Of a stretch of DNA of 64,000 bases, positions 26,475 through 35,230 are shown one piece after another. A program made the position numbers and the translations under genes. Numbering within the stretch: position 1 is the stretch's first letter; each line of letters opens with the position of its first letter. Below the pieces are notes generated by a model. That model was not told the DNA's origin, searched no databases, and saw only the letters and a program-made list of their open reading frames with translations. Source of the DNA: Vreelandella piezotolerans (GTDB lineage Bacteria; Pseudomonadota; Gammaproteobacteria; Pseudomonadales; Halomonadaceae); contig NZ_CP048602.1 of the NCBI RefSeq assembly GCF_012427705.1, positions 2,728,001 to 2,792,000 of the forward strand, given 5' to 3'.

Positions 26475-27473
26475 TCAGTCGTTGTCATGGTCGCCCACGT
26501 GGCTCTGGGTTTGGCGCTGAGTGACTCGAGGAACGCCATCGCCGTTTACGAAATACGTAGCGCTGAGCGTATCGTGAATGGCGGCAAAACCAATTTGTAG
26601 CTCGTCCACGAAAGCGTGTAGTTTGCTCGGTGAGTGGGCCAATGCCTGAATGTCCGCATCGACCACATCGGCGCGTACCAGTGACACCGTGGCTGCCACA
26701 CGATCTTGACGAGGCAGTAACTGCAGCTCGTGCCCCAATGTTTCCAGGCTACAGGCAATGGAGCGCGGCAGGTGCGGATCTTGAAGCAGAAAACGCAATA
26801 CGTCCGGCCCACGCACGCGCAGCCTGACCTGCTGACGATACATCTGATACGCCGTCAGGGATTTCAGCACGCTCATCCACTGTAGATTTTCGAACGGCAG
26901 CAATTCTTCAGGATTTTGCGGCAGCAAGCTCGCCGAACGCACGTCGACGATCCGTGTGGTCATGTCCGCCCGTTCCAACTGACGGCCCAGCTTGATGAAC
27001 GTACGCGCCGGGCCGTGGCTCAAGGTGCCTTCGATGAGCCCTGTTAGCGTTTGGCAGCCTCGAATGACGTTTTTCAAAAATGCATCCCGACGCCGAGGGC
27101 TCACGCCGTTCTCCGCGTGATCCGCCACGCTGAGATAGAGCTGGTTGACCTCTTCCCAAATCTCTCGGGGCACCACGTCCCGCGTGGTGCGCAGGTTTTC
27201 TCTGGCGCTGGCGAGCGCCGAGAGAATCGAGCTGCCGTTTTCGGCATCGGCGCACAAAAAGTGCATCACACTTCGCTCATCGAAACTGGTATGCCGAGCG
27301 TTGAAGGCATCCAGCGTCCCGGTCATTTCGATCAGCGGCGCCCAGCCCAGCGGTAAATGGCGTGGCAAATCCAGCATCAGGTGCGTATTGACGCTCAATA
27401 ACCGTGCGGTGTCTTCGGCACGCTCGATGTAGCGAGCCATCCAATAGAGGTTTTCAGCAACGCGTGACAGCAT
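26475..27473 (-). CDS. Alpha-E domain protein (DUF403)
   Basis: A 332-residue all-helical protein of the alpha-E family, starting with the signature MLSRVAENLYWMARYIERAEDTARLL. The family has no established enzymatic activity but nearly always travels with circularly permuted ATP-grasp and transglutaminase-like genes, as here. It is predicted to be part of a peptide or amide-forming complex. The ATG at 27473 lies four bases after the stop of the ATP-grasp gene, with an AAAGGAG ribosome binding site inside the end of that gene, so the two are translationally linked. A second alpha-E domain is fused to ATP-grasp in the gene at 32822. Confidence 0.92.
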   Translation of the reverse strand: MLSRVAENLYWMARYIERAEDTARLLSVNTHLMLDLPRHLPLGWAPLIEMTGTLDAFNARHTSFDERSVMHFLCADAENGSSILSALASARENLRTTRDVVPREIWEEVNQLYLSVADHAENGVSPRRRDAFLKNVIRGCQTLTGLIEGTLSHGPARTFIKLGRQLERADMTTRIVDVRSASLLPQNPEELLPFENLQWMSVLKSLTAYQMYRQQVRLRVRGPDVLRFLLQDPHLPRSIACSLETLGHELQLLPRQDRVAATVSLVRADVVDADIQALAHSPSKLHAFVDELQIGFAAIHDTLSATYFVNGDGVPRVTQRQTQSHVGDHDND

Positions 27474-27477
27474 GGCG

Positions 27478-28962
27478 CTAGGCTCCTTTCTGCTCAGCGG
27501 CACCCGCCGCGTTCTCGTCGGTTTCGACGATCCAGGTGTCTTTACTCCCGCCCCCTTGGGACGAATTGACCACCAGCGACCCTTCGACCAGTGCCACGCG
27601 GGTCAACCCACCAGTGGTTACATGGGTTTCCGGTCCCGAGAGGATGAACGGGCGAAGGTCGACATGGCGGGGCTGAGGCAAACCGTTGGCCAGCGTTGGC
27701 GTAGTGGAAAGTGCCAGTGTCGGTTGGGCCATATAGTTACGCGGATTTTCATTGATCAAGCGCGCAAACTCGTCCCGCGTTTCTTTGGTGGAGCGCGGTC
27801 CGATCAGCATGCCGTAACCACCGGATTCATTGGCGGGTTTTACCACCAGCTCGTCCAAATGATCGAGCACGTACTGGCGGTCCTCGTCGAACATACAGAG
27901 ATAACTCGGCACGTTCGGCAGCAGTGGCTCTTGATCCAGGTAGTAACGAATCAACTCAGGGACGAAGGCGTAAACGACTTTGTCGTCGGCGACGCCCGCC
28001 CCGGGCGCGTTGGCCAGCGCGACGTTGCCCGCCCGCCAAGCGCGCATCAATCCCGGCACGCCCAGCATGGAGTGCGGATTGAACGCCTCGGGGTCGAGAA
28101 ACTCATCGTCTACGCGGCGGTAGATCACATCGACACGGCGCAAGCCCTCTACCGTGCGCATGTAGACCACATCGTCGTCATCGACCAGCATATCGCTGCC
28201 CTGCACCAGCTCGACCCCCATTTGCTGCGCTAGGTAGGCGTGTTCGAAATAGGCAGAGTTATAGATGCCAGGCGTCAGCACCACTACCTGCGGGTCGTCG
28301 CCCGGACGGGGCGACATGGCCGCCAGCATGTCGTACAGCTGCGCGACATAGTCGTCCACTGGCAAGATCTTGCCCGAGGCGAAAAGCTCCGGTAACACGC
28401 GCTTGGTGACGTTGCGGTTTTCCAGCATGTACGAAACGCCCGACGGGATACGCAAGTTGTCTTCCAACACGTAAAGCATGCCATCGCCGCCGCGCACCAA
28501 GTCAGATCCGCAAATATGGGCCCACACGCCGTGGGGCGGATTGATGCCCACACACTGAGGTCGAAAATTGGCCGACTGAGCCAATACTTCGGCGGGCAAC
28601 ACTTTATCTTTGACGACTTTTTGCTCGTGATAGAGATCATCGATGAACAAGTTCAGCGCTTGTACGCGCTGCTTTAAACCCGCCTCGGTTTTTCGCCACT
28701 CATTGGCCGGAATGATGCGGGGAACGATATCGAAAGGCCAGGCGCGATCGATCATCGCCCCTTCTGAATAAACGGTAAACGTGATGCCCATCGTTCGAAT
28801 GGCAATTTCTGCCGCAGTTTTACGTTCAGCTAGCTCTTCCGCACTAAATCGCGCCAACATGTGACATAACTCGTCCGCAGAAGCACGAGGCTTGCCTGGC
28901 GCCGCCAACAGCTCGTCGTAAAAGTCACGGCACGCATAGTTATTCCAATCTACTTGGCTCAT
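27478..28962 (-). CDS. Circularly permuted ATP-grasp protein (CP_ATPgrasp_2), stand-alone and complete
   Basis: A 494-residue cytosolic protein of the circularly permuted ATP-grasp family, predicted to form amide bonds between a carboxylate and an amine at the cost of ATP. Conserved blocks include MGITFTVYSEG (about 58-68), LEDNLRIPSGVSYMLENR (about 166-183), VVLTPGIYNSAYFEHAYLA (about 227-245) and the ATP-contacting LVVKPANESGGYGMLIGP (about 372-389). The last of these is lacking in the fused paralogue at 32822. AGGAGAG precedes the ATG. It is the first gene of the minus-strand operon with the alpha-E gene. A sigma-54-like promoter (29062-29077) and an NtrC-like site (29205-29221) lie upstream. 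Confidence 0.92.
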   Translation of the reverse strand: MSQVDWNNYACRDFYDELLAAPGKPRASADELCHMLARFSAEELAERKTAAEIAIRTMGITFTVYSEGAMIDRAWPFDIVPRIIPANEWRKTEAGLKQRVQALNLFIDDLYHEQKVVKDKVLPAEVLAQSANFRPQCVGINPPHGVWAHICGSDLVRGGDGMLYVLEDNLRIPSGVSYMLENRNVTKRVLPELFASGKILPVDDYVAQLYDMLAAMSPRPGDDPQVVVLTPGIYNSAYFEHAYLAQQMGVELVQGSDMLVDDDDVVYMRTVEGLRRVDVIYRRVDDEFLDPEAFNPHSMLGVPGLMRAWRAGNVALANAPGAGVADDKVVYAFVPELIRYYLDQEPLLPNVPSYLCMFDEDRQYVLDHLDELVVKPANESGGYGMLIGPRSTKETRDEFARLINENPRNYMAQPTLALSTTPTLANGLPQPRHVDLRPFILSGPETHVTTGGLTRVALVEGSLVVNSSQGGGSKDTWIVETDENAAGAAEQKGA

Positions 28963-29061
28963 GGGCGCTCTCCTGGCGCTAGGGTGGAAGCGGCAACTTC
29001 CTTAATTCAGTAGTGTAGGCCTGCCGCGTGCAATGTACGTAGCAACTGGACCATATAAACA

Positions 29062-29077
29062 CGCAAAACTCGCGCCA
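29062..29077 (-). promoter_or_regulatory. Sigma-54 (RpoN)-type promoter
   Basis: The minus strand reads TGGCGCGAGTTTTGCG, against the consensus TGGCACGRNNNTTGCW: two mismatches, with the essential GG and GC exactly 10 bases apart. It lies about 100 bases before the ATG of the ATP-grasp gene. Confidence 0.65.
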
Positions 29078-29204
29078 TATTCCCCGCTATTTCAACGCTC
29101 AATTGGCGCTTAGCGTTTACTCTTCTCTTTGTATGGCTTGGTTGGCACAACTTTTATACATGAAAGAAATTAACATTCATTTTTTAGCACTTAATCGTTA
29201 TTAG

Positions 29205-29221
29205 AGCACCAAAATAGTGCA
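29205..29221. promoter_or_regulatory. NtrC-like enhancer site
   Basis: AGCACCAAAATAGTGCA matches the 17-bp NtrC consensus TGCACCAAAATGGTGCA at 15 of 17 positions. It lies about 140 bases upstream of the sigma-54-like promoter, a usual enhancer distance. This suggests activation under nitrogen limitation. Confidence 0.6.
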
Positions 29222-29395
29222 TACCAGTTATCGATTATGGTGCGATGACAATTTTCCACACTCTTTAAACGCCATTACTCATATTGCAGCTGCAAAATAG
29301 TTCAACTCCAACGATACTTCTGGGTACTTATTTTCTTCACCGACGCGCTATGCGGAATACGCACGGTGACTTTTAGCTTTCTTTGAGGGTGGCTC

Positions 29396-32300
29396 ATGAC
29401 CATTCGCGTTGCCTTGCATCACCGCACGACCTATCGCTTCGACCGCCCCGTCAAGCTCTCGCCCCATGTGATTCGCCTGCGTCCGGCCCCCCACTGCCGT
29501 ACCCATATCGACGCCTATTCACTGAATATTTCAGGCGACGACCATTTCTTGAATTGGCAGCAGGATCCGTTCGGTAACTTCAATGCCCGCGTGGTGTTCC
29601 CCGAGCCACGTAAAGAGCTCACCATTGCCGTCGAACTCGTGGCCCCCATGACGGTGATCAACCCGTTCGATTTCTTTTTGGATGACGTCGCCCAAAAGAT
29701 TCCGTTCACCTATCCCGACGAACTCAGCAAAGAGCTTGGCCCCTACCTAGAGGTAACCGAAGCGGGACCGCGACTCCTGGACTGGTTGAAAGACGTCTCT
29801 CTCGAACCGACCACCAGCGTCGATTTCCTCGTCGCCCTCAATCAGCGCCTGCAAAAGGACATCAGTTATTTGGTGCGTATGGAGCCTGGGGTACAAAGCT
29901 GTGAAGAGACGCTGACTCTGGCGAGCGGCTCCTGCCGCGACAGCGCTTGGCTATTGGTACAAATACTGCGTCATCTAGGCTTGGCGGCACGCTTCGTGTC
30001 GGGTTATTTGATTCAACTGACACCGGATGTGAAAGCGCTGGATGGTCCTAGCGGCACCGACGTGGACTTTACCGACCTCCACGCCTGGACCGAAGTCTTC
30101 CTGCCCGGCGCTGGCTGGGTAGGACTGGACCCCACCTCTGGCCTGTTTGCAGGCGAAGGTCATATTCCACTCGCCGCTACGCCTACGACCGGCAGCGCCG
30201 CCGCCATCACTGGCTTTTCCGATAAGTGCGAGGTGGAGTTCGACGTCGAGATGCGCGTCGAGCGCATTCATGAAGACCCGCGCGTCACCAAACCCTATAG
30301 CGAGCAGCAGTGGCAACGCATTCTGACGCTGGGCGACGAGGTTGACCAAGCGCTCAACCAGCAAGACGTTCGACTGACCATGGGCGGCGAACCGACGTTC
30401 GTTTCCATCGACGACATGGAGAGCCCTCAGTGGAACACCGAAGCCTTGGGGGAGCACAAACGTGAACGCGCCGAAGCGCTATTGTCGCGCCTGCAGGCCG
30501 CCTACGCCCCTGGCAGCGTGATTCAGCAGCAGCAGGGCAAGTGGTATCCTGGCGAGCCGCTGCCCCGCTGGGCGCTGGCCTGCTACTGGCGTAAAGATGG
30601 GGTGCCGCTATGGCGCGACCCAAGCTGGCTGGCCTGCATGGAAGGTGCCCCCGACGTGGTGGCCGACGACACCATGGCTCAGCGCTTTACTCAAGCGCTG
30701 AGCGAACGTCTGGGTGTGGCTCAGCGCTGCTGGATTCCTGCCTATGAGGATGCTTACTACTATTTGTGGAAAGAGCAAACGCTGCCGGTCAACGTAGACC
30801 CACGCAAAGCCGATTTGAAAGATGACGCCGAGCGCCGACGCCTTGCCCGCCTGCTGGAGCAGGATCTGAGCTCGGTCGTTGGCTATGCGCTGCCACTGCG
30901 CCACTCGATTGCCCAGTCACACCGTTGGGAGAGCGGACGCTGGCCGCTGAAACGCGACCACCTTTTCCTGGTACCCGGGGACTCGCCCATGGGGTTACGC
31001 CTTCCGCTCTCTGCCCTGCCCTGGGCCGACCCGGAAGACCAGCCCCAACCGCAGTCGCTGTTTGCTCCTCGCCCGGCGCTGGGCGACATTCACGGAGAGG
31101 TGGCGCGTCGTAACGCCGAACAGCACCGCTTCACCAGTGCTGAGCGCCTGGGCCAAAGCACCCATCCAAGCCATAGCCACCCGGAAGGCGAATCGGTACA
31201 GCAGCAACCTAGCGCCGAGGAGGATCGGGAGCACAAGATCATCCACACGAGTCTGTGCGTCGAACCCCGTGAAGGCAGGCTGCATATTTTTTTGCCGCCG
31301 CTGACTCAACTCGAGCACTACCTCGACCTGCTCAGCAGTATCGAAGCGTGCGCCCGCGAACTTGCCTGCCCGGTCATGATCGAAGGCTACGCGCCGCCGC
31401 GCGATCCGCGGCTGGAAAGTTTCCAGATCACTCCCGACCCAGGCGTCATCGAAGTCAACATCATGCCTGCCGCCAGTTGGCAAACTCTGGTGGCACAAAC
31501 CGAGCGTCTCTACGATGAAGCACGCCAAGCGCGGTTAGGCACCGAAAAGTTCATGCTGGACGGTCGCCATACCGGTACCGGCGGCGGCAACCACGTCACT
31601 TTGGGCGGGATCACGCCGGACGATTCGCCGTTCTTGCGTCGCCCCGACCTGTTGGCCAGTCTGGTCACCTACTGGCAGCATCATCCCAGCCTGTCGTATC
31701 TTTTCTCGGGGCTGTTCATTGGCCCTACCAGCCAAGCACCGCGCGTCGATGAAGCGCGCCACGAAGCGCTCTACGAGCTGGAAATCGCTCTGCAGCAAAT
31801 GCCCGAAGGCGAAGTAGTGCAACCCTGGCTGGTCGACCGCCTGCTGCGTCACTTGCTGACCGACTTGACCGGCAATACACACCGTGCCGAGTTCTGTATC
31901 GATAAACTCTACTCGCCGGACAGCGACAGCGGACGCCTGGGCCTATTGGAGCTGCGCGGCTTCGAAATGCCTCCCCACGCGCGAATGGGCTTAATGCAGA
32001 TGCTGCTGATTCGCGCGCTGGTCGCCCGCTGTTGGAAAACGCCCTACCGTGGCAAGCCGGTGCGCTGGGGAAGCGCGCTACAAGACCGCTGGATGCTGCC
32101 CCACTACTTGTGGGAAGACCTGAACGACGTGCTCAGCGACCTGCGTCATCACGGATTCGACTTCGAGCTAGACTGGTTTGCGCCGTTCTTGGAGTTCCGA
32201 TTCCCGGTGCACGGCCGTTTGCATACGCCGATGCTCTCGATCGAGCTTCGCCAAGCCATCGAGCCCTGGCACGTCCTCGGCGAAGAAGCGACTGCAGGCG

Positions 32301-32746
32301 GCACCGCGCGCTACGTCGACTCCTCGGTAGAGCGCTTGGAAGTCAAAGTCAGCGGCATGAGCGGTGATCGTTACGTCGTCACCTGTAACGGCCGCCCCGT
32401 GCCACTTACCGCCACCGGGCGTAATGGCGAAGCCGTGGCCGGCGTTCGTTATCGCGCCTGGCAGCCACCCTCGGCGCTGCACCCGCAAATCCCCATTCAC
32501 GCACCACTAGTGTTCGATGTCATCGACACCTGGAACCAACGTTCAGTAGCCGGCTGCACTTACTATGTGGTACACCCCACAGGACGTAGCTTCGAGACCT
32601 TCCCTGTCAATGCGTTCGAAGCCGAAGCCCGCCGTTTGGGACGCTTCAGCGACAGTGGCCACCGCCATGGCTTTCAGGCCCCCGTACCGGAAAGGGCGAG
32701 CCAGGAGCTGCCTTGCACGCTCGATTTGCGCTGGAGCCCACGCTGA
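29396..32746 (+). CDS. Transglutaminase-like protease fused to DUF2126 (1116 residues)
   Basis: The N-terminal part is a bacterial transglutaminase-like module: the N-domain is at about 1-85, and the papain-like core has Cys180 (GSCRDSAWL), His229 (DLHAWTEV) and Asp245 (LDPTSG), so the triad is intact. From about residue 300 to the end runs the large DUF2126 region (RLTMGGEPTFVSIDDME, FMLDGRHTGTGGGNHVTLGG, LLELRGFEMPPH), which has glutamine-synthetase-like character in published domain analyses. No signal peptide or membrane segment is visible, so it is cytoplasmic. It heads a plus-strand operon with the ATP-grasp/alpha-E fusion and a second transglutaminase. Its role is probably to cut or re-form amide bonds in a peptide; the substrate is unknown. 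Confidence 0.92.
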   Translation: MTIRVALHHRTTYRFDRPVKLSPHVIRLRPAPHCRTHIDAYSLNISGDDHFLNWQQDPFGNFNARVVFPEPRKELTIAVELVAPMTVINPFDFFLDDVAQKIPFTYPDELSKELGPYLEVTEAGPRLLDWLKDVSLEPTTSVDFLVALNQRLQKDISYLVRMEPGVQSCEETLTLASGSCRDSAWLLVQILRHLGLAARFVSGYLIQLTPDVKALDGPSGTDVDFTDLHAWTEVFLPGAGWVGLDPTSGLFAGEGHIPLAATPTTGSAAAITGFSDKCEVEFDVEMRVERIHEDPRVTKPYSEQQWQRILTLGDEVDQALNQQDVRLTMGGEPTFVSIDDMESPQWNTEALGEHKRERAEALLSRLQAAYAPGSVIQQQQGKWYPGEPLPRWALACYWRKDGVPLWRDPSWLACMEGAPDVVADDTMAQRFTQALSERLGVAQRCWIPAYEDAYYYLWKEQTLPVNVDPRKADLKDDAERRRLARLLEQDLSSVVGYALPLRHSIAQSHRWESGRWPLKRDHLFLVPGDSPMGLRLPLSALPWADPEDQPQPQSLFAPRPALGDIHGEVARRNAEQHRFTSAERLGQSTHPSHSHPEGESVQQQPSAEEDREHKIIHTSLCVEPREGRLHIFLPPLTQLEHYLDLLSSIEACARELACPVMIEGYAPPRDPRLESFQITPDPGVIEVNIMPAASWQTLVAQTERLYDEARQARLGTEKFMLDGRHTGTGGGNHVTLGGITPDDSPFLRRPDLLASLVTYWQHHPSLSYLFSGLFIGPTSQAPRVDEARHEALYELEIALQQMPEGEVVQPWLVDRLLRHLLTDLTGNTHRAEFCIDKLYSPDSDSGRLGLLELRGFEMPPHARMGLMQMLLIRALVARCWKTPYRGKPVRWGSALQDRWMLPHYLWEDLNDVLSDLRHHGFDFELDWFAPFLEFRFPVHGRLHTPMLSIELRQAIEPWHVLGEEATAGGTARYVDSSVERLEVKVSGMSGDRYVVTCNGRPVPLTATGRNGEAVAGVRYRAWQPPSALHPQIPIHAPLVFDVIDTWNQRSVAGCTYYVVHPTGRSFETFPVNAFEAEARRLGRFSDSGHRHGFQAPVPERASQELPCTLDLRWSPR

Positions 32747-32821
32747 TGGATGAAGAGTGCTTCCTTATCTGCGCTAGCTACAGGATAATCCGCCCCCTAC
32801 TCGCTTAGGACAATCAGGATC

Positions 32822-35230
32822 ATGACCGCCCCTGTCTCTCCCTCACTGCTCGGGCTCGGCGCTGCCGGGCTGGTTGAGGACTACACGAATCAGCTAGGCA
32901 AGGGACAGCCCGGCACGTTTGATGCGATGCTCGACCGACAGGGGCAGTTGCGCCCCGGCTGGCAGAGCCTGCTCTGTGCCTTGGAAGCACTCGGCGCGGA
33001 TGGCCGTTATCAGCAGCATGAAGAGATTCAGCGCCTGCTGGCAGAGAACGGCGTGATCTTTAACATGCACGAAGACACTCAGGGCCGCTCTTGGCGGCTC
33101 GATCCGCTTCCCTGGGTGATCGATCAGGTGCAGTGGCAAGCACTAGAGGTCGGCTTGACCCAGCGCACGCGCCTGTTCAATGCGCTCTACGACGATATTT
33201 ATGGCCCGCGCACACTGTTCGATGCAGGGCTTCTTCCTACGCAGGCCATTCTCGCTTCGCCCCACTTTTTACTGCCTTGCCATGGCTCGCAACCCAGCGA
33301 CCGTCCATCGATCAGCTTTCACGGTATCGATGTCATTCAAGATATCGATGGGCGTTGGCGGGTGATGGGCGATCGCCTACAGGCGCCGTCTGGCACTGGC
33401 TTCGCGCTGGAGAACCGCATACTCATGGCCCGCGCGCTGCCGGAAATGTATCGAAACGCCCCACTCAAGCGGCTGGCGGGCTTTTTGGACAAATATCACC
33501 GTACGTTGACCGCGCTGGCCTACCAGCACCGTGACAATCCCACGATCGTGCTGCTCACCCCCGGCCCAGGCAGCCCACGCTACTTCGAGCACGCCTATTT
33601 GGCGAACTATCTCAATATCGATCTCGCCGAAGGCCAGGACATGGTGGTACGCGATAGCCAGTTATGGCTACGTACCTTAGGAGGCCTGCAACCCGTGGAT
33701 GTGGTGCTGCGCCACTGCGACGACGCTTACTGCGATCCGCTCGAACTACGCGGCGACTCTCAACTCGGCGTGCCTGGATTGCTACAAGCCACTCGCGCCA
33801 GCGGCGTGGCCATGTCGAATGCACTCGGCGTTGGCGTGTTGGAAATGGCCGAGCTGGCCGACTATCTCCCTGCCTTATGCCAGCATCTACTCGGTGAGGA
33901 ATTGCTGCTGCCTAGTGCCGATGCCAGTACCCAACCAGCATCGGCCCCAGTGTTCGATGCCAACATGCAGCGGTTATCCCCCGCAACGCTGAACTTACGC
34001 TGCTTCGTTACACGAATGCCTGGCAGCATCGCGACCCAACGTCCGCAGCCTAGTGACTATCATGTCATGCCCGGCGGCCTGGCGTGGGTTGGCTCCCCGG
34101 GCTCACCATCGTTAAGCAGCCCGATCGTCAAAGATGTCTGGGTCACCGCGAATACGCCCCAACCCCATGTCAGCCAGCTACGCCAAGCGCGTGGCCCGGT
34201 GGTCGCCACCCGCGATGGCACCGACTTGCCCAGTCGGGTGGCCGAAAGTCTATTTTGGCTGGGACGCTACGGCGAACGGTTGGATGCCCGCGCCCGCTTG
34301 CTGCGCGAAGCGCTGCTGCGTTTAATGGAGTACGACCAGGACGAGATCGCGGATCAACTGCTAGATGAGCTGCTGCTAGCCCTCGATATCACCACGCTCG
34401 ACCATGAAGGGAAGAGCACCAAGCCGCCCCTAGTGGGCTTTGCGCAAAAGCGCACGGCGCTGCTGACCCAGTTCGATGAGCGCGACGCTCAAGCCCTGCA
34501 GCCACTGTTCGCCCAAATGCTGCGTAACGCTCGCAGCGTGCGCGAACATCTGGGAGATGACTCCTGGCGAGTGGTACACCAACTGCGACAGCGGGTAGAC
34601 ACGTTCAACCCGAGCCTGGGTGCCAGCGCGGCGCGGCGTGCCTGCGAAGGGCTGTCGGCGCAAATTGCCGCCTTTTTTGGCTTGTGCAACGAAACCATGC
34701 CCCACCATTACGGCTGGCGTTTCATGGACATTGGCCGCTTCCTGGATCGCGTGTTAGGCCTGCTGTCGCTGCTCAAACTCACTCTCAACGCTCCCCACTC
34801 ACCGGGGCTGGCGCTATGGGAGGTGGTGCTCGCCACCACCGATAACTTTACGGCCTACCGGCGACGCTACCGAAGCGAGCTGCACCCCGAAGCGATTCTT
34901 GACCTGCTGCTCTTCGACGAAACCAACCCGCGCTCGGTGGGCTACATGCTCAAACGTCTGGAACGGCAGATGGATCGGCTGCCCGGCAGCTCGTCGCCCT
35001 ACCGAAATGCCGAGCGACGTTTGCTCATTCAAGCCAACGCCGCTCTGCATCTCGCCGACATCGACCGAATTAGCCACTTGGCCGATACTCCAGATGCGCA
35101 GGCCGCGCTGGAGCAACTGTTGGACGAGCTGATTGCGCCGCTCAATGCGCTCTCTGATGCCATTAGCCACAGCCACTTCAGCCACGTGGAACGGCCGCGC
35201 CAACTTGTCAGCATGGAGCCCGACGAATGA
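32822..35230 (+). CDS. Circularly permuted ATP-grasp/alpha-E fusion with a shortened ATP-grasp domain
   Basis: An 802-residue fusion. Residues 1 to about 450 are the circularly permuted ATP-grasp part (APSGTGFALENRILMARALPE, then TIVLLTPGPGSPRYFEHAYLANYL). Residues about 468-790 are alpha-E (LPSRVAESLFWLGRYGERLDARARLL). Between LLLP364 and LNLRCF390 only about 26 residues are found, where the stand-alone paralogue has about 84 including its VVKPANESGGYG segment. The ATP-contacting lysine block is thus missing and the domain may be inactive or structural. The fusion order mirrors the gene order of the minus-strand pair. It overlaps the following transglutaminase gene by four bases. Confidence 0.9.
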   Translation: MTAPVSPSLLGLGAAGLVEDYTNQLGKGQPGTFDAMLDRQGQLRPGWQSLLCALEALGADGRYQQHEEIQRLLAENGVIFNMHEDTQGRSWRLDPLPWVIDQVQWQALEVGLTQRTRLFNALYDDIYGPRTLFDAGLLPTQAILASPHFLLPCHGSQPSDRPSISFHGIDVIQDIDGRWRVMGDRLQAPSGTGFALENRILMARALPEMYRNAPLKRLAGFLDKYHRTLTALAYQHRDNPTIVLLTPGPGSPRYFEHAYLANYLNIDLAEGQDMVVRDSQLWLRTLGGLQPVDVVLRHCDDAYCDPLELRGDSQLGVPGLLQATRASGVAMSNALGVGVLEMAELADYLPALCQHLLGEELLLPSADASTQPASAPVFDANMQRLSPATLNLRCFVTRMPGSIATQRPQPSDYHVMPGGLAWVGSPGSPSLSSPIVKDVWVTANTPQPHVSQLRQARGPVVATRDGTDLPSRVAESLFWLGRYGERLDARARLLREALLRLMEYDQDEIADQLLDELLLALDITTLDHEGKSTKPPLVGFAQKRTALLTQFDERDAQALQPLFAQMLRNARSVREHLGDDSWRVVHQLRQRVDTFNPSLGASAARRACEGLSAQIAAFFGLCNETMPHHYGWRFMDIGRFLDRVLGLLSLLKLTLNAPHSPGLALWEVVLATTDNFTAYRRRYRSELHPEAILDLLLFDETNPRSVGYMLKRLERQMDRLPGSSSPYRNAERRLLIQANAALHLADIDRISHLADTPDAQAALEQLLDELIAPLNALSDAISHSHFSHVERPRQLVSMEPDE

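Larger units (their letters stand above)
28963..29395. other. 433-bp AT-rich divergent regulatory region
   Basis: This non-coding stretch separates the ATP-grasp/alpha-E operon from the transglutaminase-DUF2126 operon. It is much more AT-rich than its surroundings. It holds a sigma-54-like promoter facing left, an NtrC-like site near the middle and a 12-bp palindrome TTGCAGCTGCAA at 29284-29295. No matching sigma-54 promoter facing right was found, and no coding frame is credible here. Confidence 0.8.

Noticed and set aside
27472..28233. A 253-codon open frame on the plus strand inside the ATP-grasp gene
   Set aside because: Antisense shadow of a conserved gene with no family features.
29008..29025. 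Possible right-facing sigma-54 promoter (GG-N10-GC) in the ATP-grasp divergent region
   Set aside because: Only the GG and GC and a few bases match, and it is about 370 bases from the plus-strand gene; the left-facing site fits much better.
29140..29160. TTGGCAC-like box followed by a T-rich tract
   Set aside because: The GC element at the required distance is missing, so it is not a sigma-54 promoter.
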